Below are positions 1-6,584 of a stretch of DNA of 8,330 nt, piece after piece. The stretch lies in NCBI GenBank assembly GCA_022565195.1, contig JADFJZ010000037.1:1-8330 (forward strand). The letters are read 5' to 3'. A model generated the notes under the pieces. That model made no database searches and had not been told where the DNA came from. It was given only the letters and a program-made list of their open reading frames with translations. Position 1 is the stretch's first letter. Every line of letters starts with the position of its first letter. Origin of the DNA: Planctomycetota bacterium (GTDB taxonomy: Bacteria > Planctomycetota > Phycisphaerae > UBA1845 > CAIVHJ01). The translations under genes were made by a program, and so were the position numbers.

Positions 1-1064
1 CCGGGCAACACTTGCGTGTACGTGGTAGTGTCGCACGAAACCACGTTGGTCTGGTGGTTGAGTGTGAACCAGCCCAGATTGGCCCGAATATCGTCGGGCG
101 ATTGCTGCACGCCGTCGACCCCATCAGGATTCAGCAGGAAATCGTCCGAGTTCACGAGCATGACGCGCTGCACCGAACTCACCATGGGGCCGCGATCCGT
201 GCCCGCGTCGACCGTCAGCAGAGTCTTCGAGGGTGAAAAAACGCGAGATATGTCGCCGGCCAGGCGTGGCCCGGCCTTACAGTTGCCCGAGGTTTGGCCG
301 CCGAGGCAGTCGCCGGTGCCTTGCGCATCCTGGCCGCCGCCCCTGAAACACAAGGGAATGATCTTGCCTTGCGCGTCTGGGATTTCGGCGCCGACGATAT
401 CCTCGTTCAGGGCGTAGCTGAGTGCGCCATAGTAATGTGCCGCCACGGCGTTCGCGGCATCATCCGGCTCAAGGTCGCCGAGCGCCTCCAGGGTGGGTAA
501 CCAGCCGTCCTCGCCCACATTGATGCTGTCCGGCCAGCCGGGGGTGCCGATCCTAATCTTGTCGGAAGGACAAACGCCCAGATTGTAGGAGTCTTTCTCG
601 ATCGAATTGCGGACAAGGAGCGCGTCGTCATACGAATTCGCGCGGGCGCCCCACTTCCAATTCTTCTTGCCGAAAGTGAAGCCGGCAGCCTCGCCATACG
701 CGACAGGCCAGATCACCAGTTCCTTGTTCCTCAGGCTGGCCAGTGACCCATCGTACTCATTCTCCGGATAGTCATAGTATTCGAACGTGGTGCGCGTGGG
801 GTCGACTCTGTCGACTGCGGATTGTCCGCCGGTACCGCCGACCACCCGCTGGCTGGCCACGAGTTGCAGCCGATCCTTGTGGTCGTTCTGAAAAACGGCC
901 GCCCCTTTGCCGATCTCTCGCTGATTGGAAACACATTTCGTCATGCGTGACTGCTCGCGGGCGCGGGCCAACGAGGGCAACAGAATCGAGATCAACAGGG
1001 CGATGATACCGATCACCACCAGCAGCTCGACAAGCGTGAATCCACTGAACCGATGCTTGTTCAT
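1..1064 (-). CDS. Prepilin-like protein with N-terminal methylation motif (partial, 3' end off window)
   Basis: This is probably an exported pseudopilin or prepilin-like protein of the type II secretion/type IV pilus class. The first residues are a short basic leader, MNKHRFSG, followed by FTLVELLVVIGIIALLISILLPSL. That is the classic prepilin peptidase site: cleavage falls after Gly8, Phe9 becomes the methylated first residue, and Glu13 is the conserved Glu5 of the mature protein. The hydrophobic stretch to about residue 30 is the single membrane/assembly helix, followed by the usual ARAREQSR. The rest, to residue 354 at the window edge, is a soluble domain I cannot assign; it contains several Cys and Gly-rich segments. 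The start is firm: GGGGAGG lies 7 bases upstream of the ATG. The frame stays open to base 1, so the C-terminus is missing. Large families of such proteins occur in Planctomycetes and Verrucomicrobia, mostly of unknown role. The gene diverges from the sigma-54 activator at 1419 and may be its target. Confidence 0.9.
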   Translation of the reverse strand, partial: MNKHRFSGFTLVELLVVIGIIALLISILLPSLARAREQSRMTKCVSNQREIGKGAAVFQNDHKDRLQLVASQRVVGGTGGQSAVDRVDPTRTTFEYYDYPENEYDGSLASLRNKELVIWPVAYGEAAGFTFGKKNWKWGARANSYDDALLVRNSIEKDSYNLGVCPSDKIRIGTPGWPDSINVGEDGWLPTLEALGDLEPDDAANAVAAHYYGALSYALNEDIVGAEIPDAQGKIIPLCFRGGGQDAQGTGDCLGGQTSGNCKAGPRLAGDISRVFSPSKTLLTVDAGTDRGPMVSSVQRVMLVNSDDFLLNPDGVDGVQQSPDDIRANLGWFTLNHQTNVVSCDTTTYTQVLP

Positions 1065-1145
1065 AAATCGTCCTCCCCTTCGATAGGGACAACACAGCAA
1101 GCCTGCGAACACCGTGCAAGCGCGCTGAAGACAGACATGAGGATC

Positions 1146-1162
1146 AATGGGAACGTCCCATT
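1146..1162. repeat. Perfect 7-bp inverted repeat in the prepilin leader region
   Basis: AATGGGA and TCCCATT face each other across a 3-base ACG spacer. The site lies about 82 bp upstream of the prepilin start codon and inside the leader predicted from the sigma-54-like promoter. It could be a protein-binding site or a small stem in RNA. It contains the GTCCC pentamer that recurs in this intergenic region. Confidence 0.5.
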
Positions 1163-1193
1163 CGATCTCAGTGTCACGAACCTGACTCACATT

Positions 1194-1229
1194 GGAATCG
1201 CCGCACTTCTGCGACCAGGCAGCGATTCC
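1194..1229 (-). other. Stem-loop at the predicted 5' end of the prepilin transcript
   Basis: GGAATCGC (1194-1201) and GCGATTCC (1222-1229) form a perfect 8-bp stem. The 20 bases between them contain a second small hairpin, CGCA-CTTC-TGCG (1202-1213). Read on the minus strand, the structure begins one base after the start point (1230) calculated from the sigma-54-like element at 1241-1256. It could protect the 5' end of the mRNA or control its translation. The role is inferred; the inverted repeat itself is directly visible. Confidence 0.5.
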
Positions 1230-1240
1230 TAAAGACACTG

Positions 1241-1256
1241 TGCAGGTATCGTACCA
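1241..1256 (-). promoter_or_regulatory. Candidate sigma-54 (-24/-12) promoter for the prepilin gene
   Basis: On the minus strand the bases read TGGTAC-GATAC-CTGCA. The sigma-54 consensus is TGGCAC-N5-TTGCA, so 9 of 11 defined positions match. The two most constrained doublets, GG at -24 and GC at -12, are both present at the correct spacing. The calculated start point is an A at 1230, giving a leader of about 166 bases before the ATG at 1064. Support comes from context: the divergent neighbour is a sigma-54 activator with an intact GAFTGA loop. A chance match cannot be excluded from sequence alone. Confidence 0.45.
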
Positions 1257-1359
1257 GAAACTACGACCGTTGGGAAACGATTCTAACTCGTTGCATGGAA
1301 AAACGTTACAGATTATAGAATCCAAATCAGGATGCCCGGCGGGCTATATTTGTCCCACA

Positions 1360-1382
1360 ATCGGGACGTATTGCGTCCCGAT
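1360..1382. promoter_or_regulatory. 9-bp inverted repeat, candidate activator-binding/operator site
   Basis: ATCGGGACG (1360-1368) and CGTCCCGAT (1374-1382) are perfect inverted arms around TATTG. The site covers the -35 hexamer of the candidate promoter at 1371-1399. It also lies about 130-150 bp upstream of the calculated sigma-54 start at 1230, a normal enhancer distance for sigma-54 activators. A further GTCCC (1352-1356) sits just outside. A dimeric Fis-type HTH, such as that of the adjacent regulator, would suit a site of this form, so binding by that protein is plausible but unproven. Confidence 0.5.
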
Positions 1383-1399
1383 ATCGAGACGAGTATAAT
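1371..1399 (+). promoter_or_regulatory. Candidate sigma-70 promoter of the sigma-54 activator gene
   Basis: A perfect TATAAT (1394-1399) is preceded at exactly 17 bp by TTGCGT (1371-1376), which matches TTGACA only in its first three bases. Transcription would begin near 1406, only about 13 bases before the ATG at 1419, so the leader would hold little more than the ribosome-binding site. The -35 lies inside the inverted repeat 1360-1382, which would allow repression by whatever binds there. Confidence 0.5.
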
Positions 1400-1418
1400 A
1401 GTGTCGGAGATCGTGTCT

Positions 1419-3218
1419 ATGTTGGCAAAACTCGTCATCCTCAACGGCAAGCAAGCGGGCCAGGCGCTGAGCCTCAATCGGGCGGGCGAAAACATCATCG
1501 GCAGGGATGAGTCCTGTGCCGTGGTGCTCAAGGATCCAGCCTGTTCACGCGCCCACGCGAACATTTGGTTCGAAGCCTCGCGCTGGCAGGTGGCCGATCG
1601 CGTCAGCGCCAACGGCACCTACCTCAACGGTGATCGCGTTCAGGCCGCCGACCTCAAAGACGGCGACAAGCTGCTCGTCGGCTCCACTTGGCTGCGGTTT
1701 CTGACCATCGAAGAACGCGTTCCGGAAGAGACCAACGCCCCGCCGACCTGGATTCTCGAGGACAGCATCAATCCCGAATCGAGTCTGACCTCCATCACCG
1801 GCAATCAAGTGGATGAAGTTCAGCGCCGCGACTTGGATTGCCTCGAGCGCGTCTCCGGCGCCATCGCTCACCAGACGGATCCCAAGGCGCTGGTGGAAGA
1901 AGCGCTGAAGATCATCACCGAACACTTGCGGGCCTCCGGCGCAAAGATGTTTGGGCGCGAGGGCCGCAGTGTCTTCGCTGAATACACGCGGTCGGCCATG
2001 CCGGCGATCACCGCCGACACGATTCGACAGGCGCTGCTCACCGCCGAAGCCGTCCTGGTACCGATCGTCGACGGGACGGCGCGCTCGCGTTGTATTTTCG
2101 CTCCGCTGAAGTATTTGAATCAAGTCGAAGGCGTCATTTGGGTCGCCGAGGCGCTGGGGCGGGCGACATTCAAGCATGAAGACCTCTGCCTGGTGGCCAG
2201 CATCGCCCACGTCCTGGCTCCGCCGCTGAAGATGCTGCTGGACGTTCAGCAATTGCAGCGCAAGGCGGACAGCCTCATCGAAGCGACGAGCGTGCGCGTG
2301 GTGGGGCGCTCGCCGGCCATGCAGGAAGTGCTGCAAATGGTCGCGCGGGTCGCCGACGTCGATCAGACCGTGCTGCTGCGCGGCGAGAGCGGCGTCGGCA
2401 AGGAAGTGGTGGCGCGTTTGATTCACGAGACCGGCTCCCGGCGCGAGCAGGCCATGGTTTGTGTCAACTGCGCGGCCCTGGCCGAATCGCTGCTGGAAAG
2501 CGAGCTGTTTGGCCATGAGAAAGGCGCTTTCACGGGCGCGACGGCGCGGCGGGCCGGCAAATTCGAGGCCGCGGATCGCGGGACGGTGTTTCTCGACGAA
2601 CTGGGCTCGATGTCCCTGGCCACCCAGGCCAAACTGCTGCGCGTTCTCGACGGGCATCCCTTCGAGCGGGTCGGCGGGCAGGTGCCGATCCAGGTCGACT
2701 GCCGCGTCATCGGAGCCACCAACTCAGATCTGGAAGAACTGGTCCGGCAGAACAAGTTCCGCGAAGACCTCTATCACCGCCTGCACGTGGTCGAGATTCG
2801 CATTCCGCCGTTGCGTCAGCGGCCGGAGGACATCGCCGAGCTTGCCGAGCACTTTCTGCAACTCTTCATCGAGCAGACGGGTCGGCGGCTGGCGTTGGAG
2901 CCGTCGGCCATCGATGTGCTGCGCCGTCACGACTGGCCCGGAAACGTACGGCAGTTGCGGAACACGATCGAGCGGGCCGCCATTCTCACCACTGGACCGA
3001 CCATCACCGCAGACAGCCTCGAAACGATCACAGTCACCGGCACGGACGATGGTGAGGTACGATCAATCGACGATGTGGCCCGCAAGGGCATCGAGAGCGC
3101 CATTGCCCAGAGCGGGAACATCCCGGAGGCGGCAGAGAAGCTGGGCATGTCCCGGTCGGCCCTCTACCGGCACATGAAAAAGCTGAACATCACGCCGCCG
3201 CGGCAAAGACCAACGTAA
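1419..3218 (+). CDS. Sigma-54-dependent transcriptional activator, FHA-GAF-AAA+-Fis
   Basis: This 599-residue enhancer-binding protein should open sigma-54 RNA polymerase promoters by ATP hydrolysis. An FHA domain occupies about residues 5-95, with G28-R29, S43-R44-x-H46 and N65-G66-T67, the phosphothreonine-binding signature. A GAF-like domain follows (about 138-285). The AAA+ core (about 293-530) has Walker A GESGVGKE at 322-329, the sigma-54 contact loop GAFTGA at 369-374, Walker B VFLDE at 390-394, and the arginine-finger segment FREDLYHR at 447-454. A Fis-type helix-turn-helix (about 557-590) ends the protein. All motifs needed for activity are intact. There is no receiver domain, so control is more likely through a Ser/Thr kinase acting via FHA, or a GAF ligand. 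ATG 1419 is preferred because GGAG lies 9 bases upstream; GTG 1401 is possible but falls upstream of the predicted transcript start. The gene diverges from the prepilin gene. Confidence 0.93.
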   Translation: MLAKLVILNGKQAGQALSLNRAGENIIGRDESCAVVLKDPACSRAHANIWFEASRWQVADRVSANGTYLNGDRVQAADLKDGDKLLVGSTWLRFLTIEERVPEETNAPPTWILEDSINPESSLTSITGNQVDEVQRRDLDCLERVSGAIAHQTDPKALVEEALKIITEHLRASGAKMFGREGRSVFAEYTRSAMPAITADTIRQALLTAEAVLVPIVDGTARSRCIFAPLKYLNQVEGVIWVAEALGRATFKHEDLCLVASIAHVLAPPLKMLLDVQQLQRKADSLIEATSVRVVGRSPAMQEVLQMVARVADVDQTVLLRGESGVGKEVVARLIHETGSRREQAMVCVNCAALAESLLESELFGHEKGAFTGATARRAGKFEAADRGTVFLDELGSMSLATQAKLLRVLDGHPFERVGGQVPIQVDCRVIGATNSDLEELVRQNKFREDLYHRLHVVEIRIPPLRQRPEDIAELAEHFLQLFIEQTGRRLALEPSAIDVLRRHDWPGNVRQLRNTIERAAILTTGPTITADSLETITVTGTDDGEVRSIDDVARKGIESAIAQSGNIPEAAEKLGMSRSALYRHMKKLNITPPRQRPT

Positions 3219-4228
3219 GCAGAAGCAATCAAGTTGTCCGGATGGGTCTGGCTATCCGCCCTGGGACGCTTCTTCGTACTTCTTGAGCGACTTGCGAAAC
3301 TCCTTTTCATCATCATGTTGCTGGCGAAGCCGACGGCCAGGCGCTGATACTTCACTGCTTCGCGGGTGTGGCCGTTGTCGAACAGGGCGCGGGCGTAGGT
3401 GTCCACGATGTCGGCCTCTTCGCATCCGCAAATGTCATAGCCGGATTTGGCCAGTTCGAGTGCGTCCTTGAAGTATTTCTTGTCCGCGAGTTCGTGGGCC
3501 AGCATCGCCCAGGCCACGCGGCTGAGGACTTGGCTTCGCAAGCCGCTGGAGAGCTTGCTGTTCGGGTCGGCGATGTCCCGGCCGATGATCACGCACGTAT
3601 CCCACTTGCCTCTCTCGACAGCCAGCAGAAGTTCATTGAGCTGCTTGCCGTAGAACTTTTCCTCCGCTGTCGCCTGTGCTTTGGCTTTCTCGATGTCGTA
3701 CCGGCCGGCGACGACTTCTTCGAGGACCCGATCCATCTCGAAGGGGCTGCCGATCCAGGCGATCTGGCCCTCGCGATTCACGATGAAGGTGATCGGAATG
3801 GACATTTGCCCGGCGGCGAACATGTATGAAGCAGTCGTCTTTTGCTCTTTGTCGCAGGCCACCGTGTAGCCGATCTTGTCGTCCTGTCTTTGGACAAACT
3901 GAGTCACCAGCGACGGCGGTTCGTCGGTGACCGCCACGACGACCACGTTCTTGTCTCGGTAGCGCTTCTGGATTTCGGTCAAGTGAGGAATCGACATGAT
4001 GCACGGGGGGCACCACGTGGCCCAGAATTCAATCACGTAAACGTTCTTGTTCCGGCCTTTGGCCAGGTCCACTGCATCGCCCTTGATCCACGCAGCGATT
4101 TCCAGCGCCGGCGCGGCATCGCCCAGGCCGAGCGTCGGACCGGAGGTCGCCGGGATTGGCATTTGGGCGCCGGCGGGTGCGGCTGCCATCAACAACAAAG
4201 TGACCGTCAAACCACGAATTCGTCCCAT
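3164..4228 (-). CDS. Exported thioredoxin-like (TlpA/ResA-type) protein, apparent 3' frameshift
   Basis: Likely a periplasmic thiol-disulfide protein. A signal peptide ([21 protein letters not shown]) ends near residue 21. The thioredoxin fold runs about 30-170, with active site WATWCPPC (Cys73, Cys76), the typical TlpA/ResA form, and cis-proline Pro145 in SIPITF. A helical C-terminal region (about 180-320) of unknown role resembles TPR-like repeats. GGAG lies 8 bases before ATG 4228; the in-frame ATG at 4294 would add 22 residues before the signal peptide and is unlikely. As assembled, the frame ends at 3164, giving 354 residues, a basic low-complexity tail and a 55-bp overlap with the activator gene. 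Restoring one base near 3304-3316 gives instead [19 protein letters not shown] with a stop at 3252, a 325-residue protein and no overlap. I therefore suspect a sequencing error or a recent frameshift. Confidence 0.85.
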   Translation of the reverse strand: MGRIRGLTVTLLLMAAAPAGAQMPIPATSGPTLGLGDAAPALEIAAWIKGDAVDLAKGRNKNVYVIEFWATWCPPCIMSIPHLTEIQKRYRDKNVVVVAVTDEPPSLVTQFVQRQDDKIGYTVACDKEQKTTASYMFAAGQMSIPITFIVNREGQIAWIGSPFEMDRVLEEVVAGRYDIEKAKAQATAEEKFYGKQLNELLLAVERGKWDTCVIIGRDIADPNSKLSSGLRSQVLSRVAWAMLAHELADKKYFKDALELAKSGYDICGCEEADIVDTYARALFDNGHTREAVKYQRLAVGFASNMMMKRSFASRSRSTKKRPRADSQTHPDNLIASAYVGLCRGGVMFSFFMCR

Positions 4229-4236
4229 TTTCAGTT

Positions 4237-4240
4237 CTCC
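4237..4240 (-). promoter_or_regulatory. Ribosome-binding site deciding the thioredoxin-like start
   Basis: GGAG on the minus strand, 8 bases from ATG 4228. It favours this start over the upstream in-frame ATG at 4294 and puts the signal peptide at the very N-terminus. Confidence 0.6.
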
Positions 4241-4310
4241 AAATTGCTCGGCAGCGTCCGGCGAGCATTCCCTGGCCACATTGGACGCGATCACTCGCGA
4301 ACGCGGATAG

Positions 4311-4339
4311 ATTCTAGTCCAAAATCATTACAAAATGAA
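4311..4339 (-). promoter_or_regulatory. Candidate sigma-70 promoter of the thioredoxin-like gene
   Basis: On the minus strand TAGAAT (4311-4316) is preceded at 17 bp by TTCATT (4334-4339). The -10 matches 5 of 6 consensus bases and the -35 only 3 of 6. Transcription would begin near 4304 and give a leader of about 75 bases. The surrounding 30 bp are clearly more AT-rich than the flanks. Confidence 0.35.
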
Positions 4340-4395
4340 GGTCTCCGTACTGAATCAGAGCCCGGCCGACGTGGCCGGCAACCCTCGAGAGCCTC

Positions 4396-4401
4396 TATAA
4401 T
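4396..4401 (+). promoter_or_regulatory. TATAAT box overlapping the transferase start codon
   Basis: A perfect TATAAT overlaps the first two bases of the ATG at 4400. No good -35 lies 16-18 bp upstream; the best is TGGCCG. If the box works as a -10, RNA would begin near 4408, directly at the second in-frame ATG (4409), giving a leaderless mRNA. Confidence 0.3.
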
Positions 4402-5149
4402 GCGCTTGATGAGCAGCCCCGCCACACAACAAACAGTCGACGACTTCCTCAATACCGACGCCATTCCGCTCGGGCCCGAGTTCGACTGCCCTTACTTGCC
4501 CGCCCGCAAAGCCCGATTCCGTTGCTTTCTCGCCGGCGAACTCGAACCGGAGATTTACCATGCCCTCATGGATCGCCGCTTCCGCCGGAGCGGCAATATG
4601 CTCTATCAGCCGAATTGTCCCGCGTGCAGCGAGTGCCGCCAGTTGCGTGTGCCCGTGGCGGGCTTCAGGCCGACGAAATCGCAACGCAGGATCTGGCATC
4701 GCAACCGCGACGTCCGCGCCAAGTTGATCAAACCGCATCTCGACGAGGAAAAATGGCGCATCTATTCACGCTACTTGAAGTACCAGCACGACGGTACGAT
4801 GAGCGACGAATACGACGACCTGCACAGCTTCCTCTTTTGTTCGCCGGTCCGGTCCGTCGAGTTCGACTACTACCTCGACGATCGTTTGATCGGCGTCAGC
4901 ATTGCGGACCAGTCTCGGGACGTTCTCAGCAGCGTCTACATGTTCTTCGATCCCGACTACGCAGACCGCAGCCTGGGTACCTTCTCGACGCTGTGGGAAC
5001 TGGACCATTGCCGCCGCTCCGACATTCAGTACTATTATTTCGGCTTCTACATCAGGGATTGCACAAAAATGAGCTACAAAGCCAGATTTGGGCCGCATGA
5101 GATACTCAGCTCCGATAATCAATGGATCCGGCAAGACGCCACTGCCTGA
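4400..5149 (+). CDS. bpt: Aminoacyl-tRNA-protein transferase (Bpt/Ate family), N-degron pathway
   Basis: The enzyme moves an amino acid (leucine in bacterial Bpt, arginine in Ate1) from charged tRNA to the N-terminus of proteins beginning with Asp or Glu, marking them for ClpS/ClpAP-type degradation in the cytoplasm. At 249 residues it is of normal length for the family. Recognisable segments in order are CPYLPARKARF (Cys30), the cysteine cluster CPACSEC (Cys73, Cys76, Cys79) followed by RQLRVPVAGF and SQRR, then SSVYMFFDPDYADRSLGTFS, YYYFGFYIRDC and MSYKARFGPHEIL near the C-terminus, all hallmarks of the GNAT-like Ate/Bpt fold. Which amino acid it transfers cannot be read from sequence. The frame is open far upstream, but that part lies opposite the thioredoxin-like gene and is not real. 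ATG 4409 (246 residues) is an equally plausible start. It lies 171 bp from the divergent thioredoxin-like start. Confidence 0.92.
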   Translation: MRLMSSPATQQTVDDFLNTDAIPLGPEFDCPYLPARKARFRCFLAGELEPEIYHALMDRRFRRSGNMLYQPNCPACSECRQLRVPVAGFRPTKSQRRIWHRNRDVRAKLIKPHLDEEKWRIYSRYLKYQHDGTMSDEYDDLHSFLFCSPVRSVEFDYYLDDRLIGVSIADQSRDVLSSVYMFFDPDYADRSLGTFSTLWELDHCRRSDIQYYYFGFYIRDCTKMSYKARFGPHEILSSDNQWIRQDATA

Positions 5150-5167
5150 AGTCGGCAATCCGCAGCG

Positions 5168-5225
5168 TCTGCTAAACGACGAAGTCAAGTTGAGAGATCC
5201 AACCGTCGGCTTGCCGTTTAGCAGC
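5168..5225. repeat. Palindromic element, copy A (related to 7975-8032)
   Basis: CTGCTAAACG (5169-5178) and CGTTTAGCAG (5215-5224) are perfect 10-bp inverted arms with a 36-base spacer, 19 bases after the transferase stop codon. The right arm, GGCTTGCCGTTTAGCAG (5208-5224), matches 16 of 17 bases in the right arm of copy B (8015-8031). The left arms match at 16 of 20 positions. No T-run follows, so it is not a typical intrinsic terminator. Confidence 0.6.
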
Positions 5226-5320
5226 CCTACCGATGACGATCGGCATGCGGCCGCGAGTTACAGCCGAAACAACAAACTCAACGCCTCGCGCGGAATTTCA
5301 TACGGACTAACGCAACAAAA

Positions 5321-6424
5321 TTGAACCTCGACACACACAACTTTCGCCGCATTTTGATCGTCAAGTCCAGTTCCCTGGGCGACATCATCCACGCCTTGCC
5401 GCTGCTCAATGGGCTGCGCCGGCGCTATCCGCAGGCCCGGATCAGTTGGCTGCTCAATACCGAGTACGTCGATCTCTTGAAAGACCATCCCCAGCTCGAT
5501 GAAGTGATTCCCTTCGATCGCCGGCAATTCAAGACCTTGGCCGGCGCCGTGAAGATGACCTTCAAGCTCGGCGGTTTCGCCCGCGAACTCCGGGCCCGCG
5601 AGTTTGACTTGGCCGTCGATGTCCAGGGCCTGTTTCGCAGTGGGCTGATGGCTTTTGCGTCCGGGGCGGCGGTGCGCCTGGGATTCACTCCCGCGCGTGA
5701 GTGCGCGGGCATCTTCTACAGCCATCGCGTGGCCGTTCCCGACGTAAACATGCACGCTGTCGATAAGAACTACCTTCCTGCACAGATGCTCGGTTTTGCG
5801 GACCATCCCGTCGAGTTTCACTTGCCGGTCTCGCCTGAGGCCCGCGAGGCCTTGAGCGTCAAACTCGCCGGGAAGGGCCTCGATGCCGGCGAACCCTACG
5901 CCGTGATTGTGCCCGGCTCGCGCTGGGAAACGAAGAACTGGCACCCGGAGCGATTCGCCGAGTCCGTCGCGTATATCCAGAGTGAATTGAAGCTCCGCGC
6001 CGTGCTCAGCGGATCCCCTGCGGAAGCCGACCTCTGCCAGCTCATCGCCCAATCCTGCGCGCCGGCGCCGGCCGTCTTGGCCGGTGAGATCGGGCTGGCA
6101 GAATGGGTCGCGTTGCTGGGCGGTGCCGCCGTGGTGCTGTGCAATGATTCCGCCGCCCTGCACCTCGCCGTGGCCCTGGGCCGCCCGGTGGTTACGGTTT
6201 TCGGGCCGACCAACCCCAGCCGCACCGGGCCGTACGGACAACCGGCCAGTGTGCTGCAAGCCGGTCTGGCGTGCATGCCCTGCTACTATCGCAGGTTGAA
6301 GCAATGTCCGATCCAGCATCAATGCATGACCGACATCGACGTCGAGCAGGTCACCCGGGCGCTGGCCACGGCGGTCAGCCAAGCGCGCGATACCCGCACG
6401 AATCTGACGCCGACGGCGATGTGA
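5321..6424 (+). CDS. Glycosyltransferase family 9 heptosyltransferase (WaaC/WaaF-like)
   Basis: Probably transfers ADP-heptose to a lipopolysaccharide core acceptor at the inner face of the cytoplasmic membrane. The 367-residue protein has the two-lobed GT-B pattern of family GT9. The N-terminal lobe begins ILIVKSSSLGDIIHALP, with Asp21 in the position of the catalytic aspartate of WaaC. The C-terminal lobe has VIVPGSRWETKNWHPERF, then NDSAALHLAVALGRP (Asp276, His281) and VFGPTNPSRTGP, followed by the family's cysteine-bearing end CMPCYYRRLKQCPIQHQCM. The nearest relative seems to be heptosyltransferase I, but donor and acceptor are not certain. The start is a TTG without a visible Shine-Dalgarno site; no ATG or GTG exists close to the conserved N-terminus, so TTG 5321 is the best choice. 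It follows the transferase gene after 171 bp containing a palindromic repeat, so it is unlikely to be tightly co-transcribed with it. Confidence 0.9.
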   Translation: MNLDTHNFRRILIVKSSSLGDIIHALPLLNGLRRRYPQARISWLLNTEYVDLLKDHPQLDEVIPFDRRQFKTLAGAVKMTFKLGGFARELRAREFDLAVDVQGLFRSGLMAFASGAAVRLGFTPARECAGIFYSHRVAVPDVNMHAVDKNYLPAQMLGFADHPVEFHLPVSPEAREALSVKLAGKGLDAGEPYAVIVPGSRWETKNWHPERFAESVAYIQSELKLRAVLSGSPAEADLCQLIAQSCAPAPAVLAGEIGLAEWVALLGGAAVVLCNDSAALHLAVALGRPVVTVFGPTNPSRTGPYGQPASVLQAGLACMPCYYRRLKQCPIQHQCMTDIDVEQVTRALATAVSQARDTRTNLTPTAM

Positions 6425-6520
6425 CCGATGAACCACTTGTAGCTTGCGCGAGCCAAGCGCCGCGCCGGATGACGGCCAAGCCGCGCCGCGAAGATTGTGC
6501 TTGAAAGCGGTGCAAAAGCG

Positions 6521-6549
6521 CTGTCGCCGCCCTGCCGTCTCGCTACAAT
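6521..6549 (+). promoter_or_regulatory. Candidate promoter of the DUF2062 gene
   Basis: TACAAT (6544-6549) is preceded at 17 bp by CTGTCG (6521-6526). The -10 is good (5 of 6) and the -35 poor (3 of 6). Transcription would start near 6556, about 29 bases before ATG 6585. The -10 is followed by G, as at 4396 and 8206. Confidence 0.3.
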
Positions 6550-6584
6550 GCAGAACACGCCTTTCGTTCTTCAGCGGATATCGC

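Noticed and set aside
1192..1398. 68-codon open frame inside the divergent regulatory region
   Set aside because: No ribosome-binding site or recognisable sequence, and it passes through the stem-loop, promoter and inverted repeats.
1545..2657. 370-codon open frame on minus across the sigma-54 activator
   Set aside because: It lies opposite a gene with all catalytic motifs; the translation shows no family pattern. Such mirror frames are common in GC-rich DNA.
3300..3320. Programmed -1 frameshift as explanation for the thioredoxin-like tail
   Set aside because: No X-XXY-YYZ slippery heptamer and no clear downstream pseudoknot; a missing base is simpler.
3842..4399. Long N-terminal extension of the transferase frame
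   Set aside because: It lies opposite the thioredoxin-like coding region and its promoter; family similarity begins only after 4400.
5230..5243. CCGAT-GACG-ATCGG inverted repeat
   Set aside because: Only 5-bp arms, which is expected by chance at this frequency; no promoter or terminator context.
5940..5960. TGGCAC as a second sigma-54 promoter
   Set aside because: It lies inside the heptosyltransferase gene and lacks the GC doublet at the -12 position.
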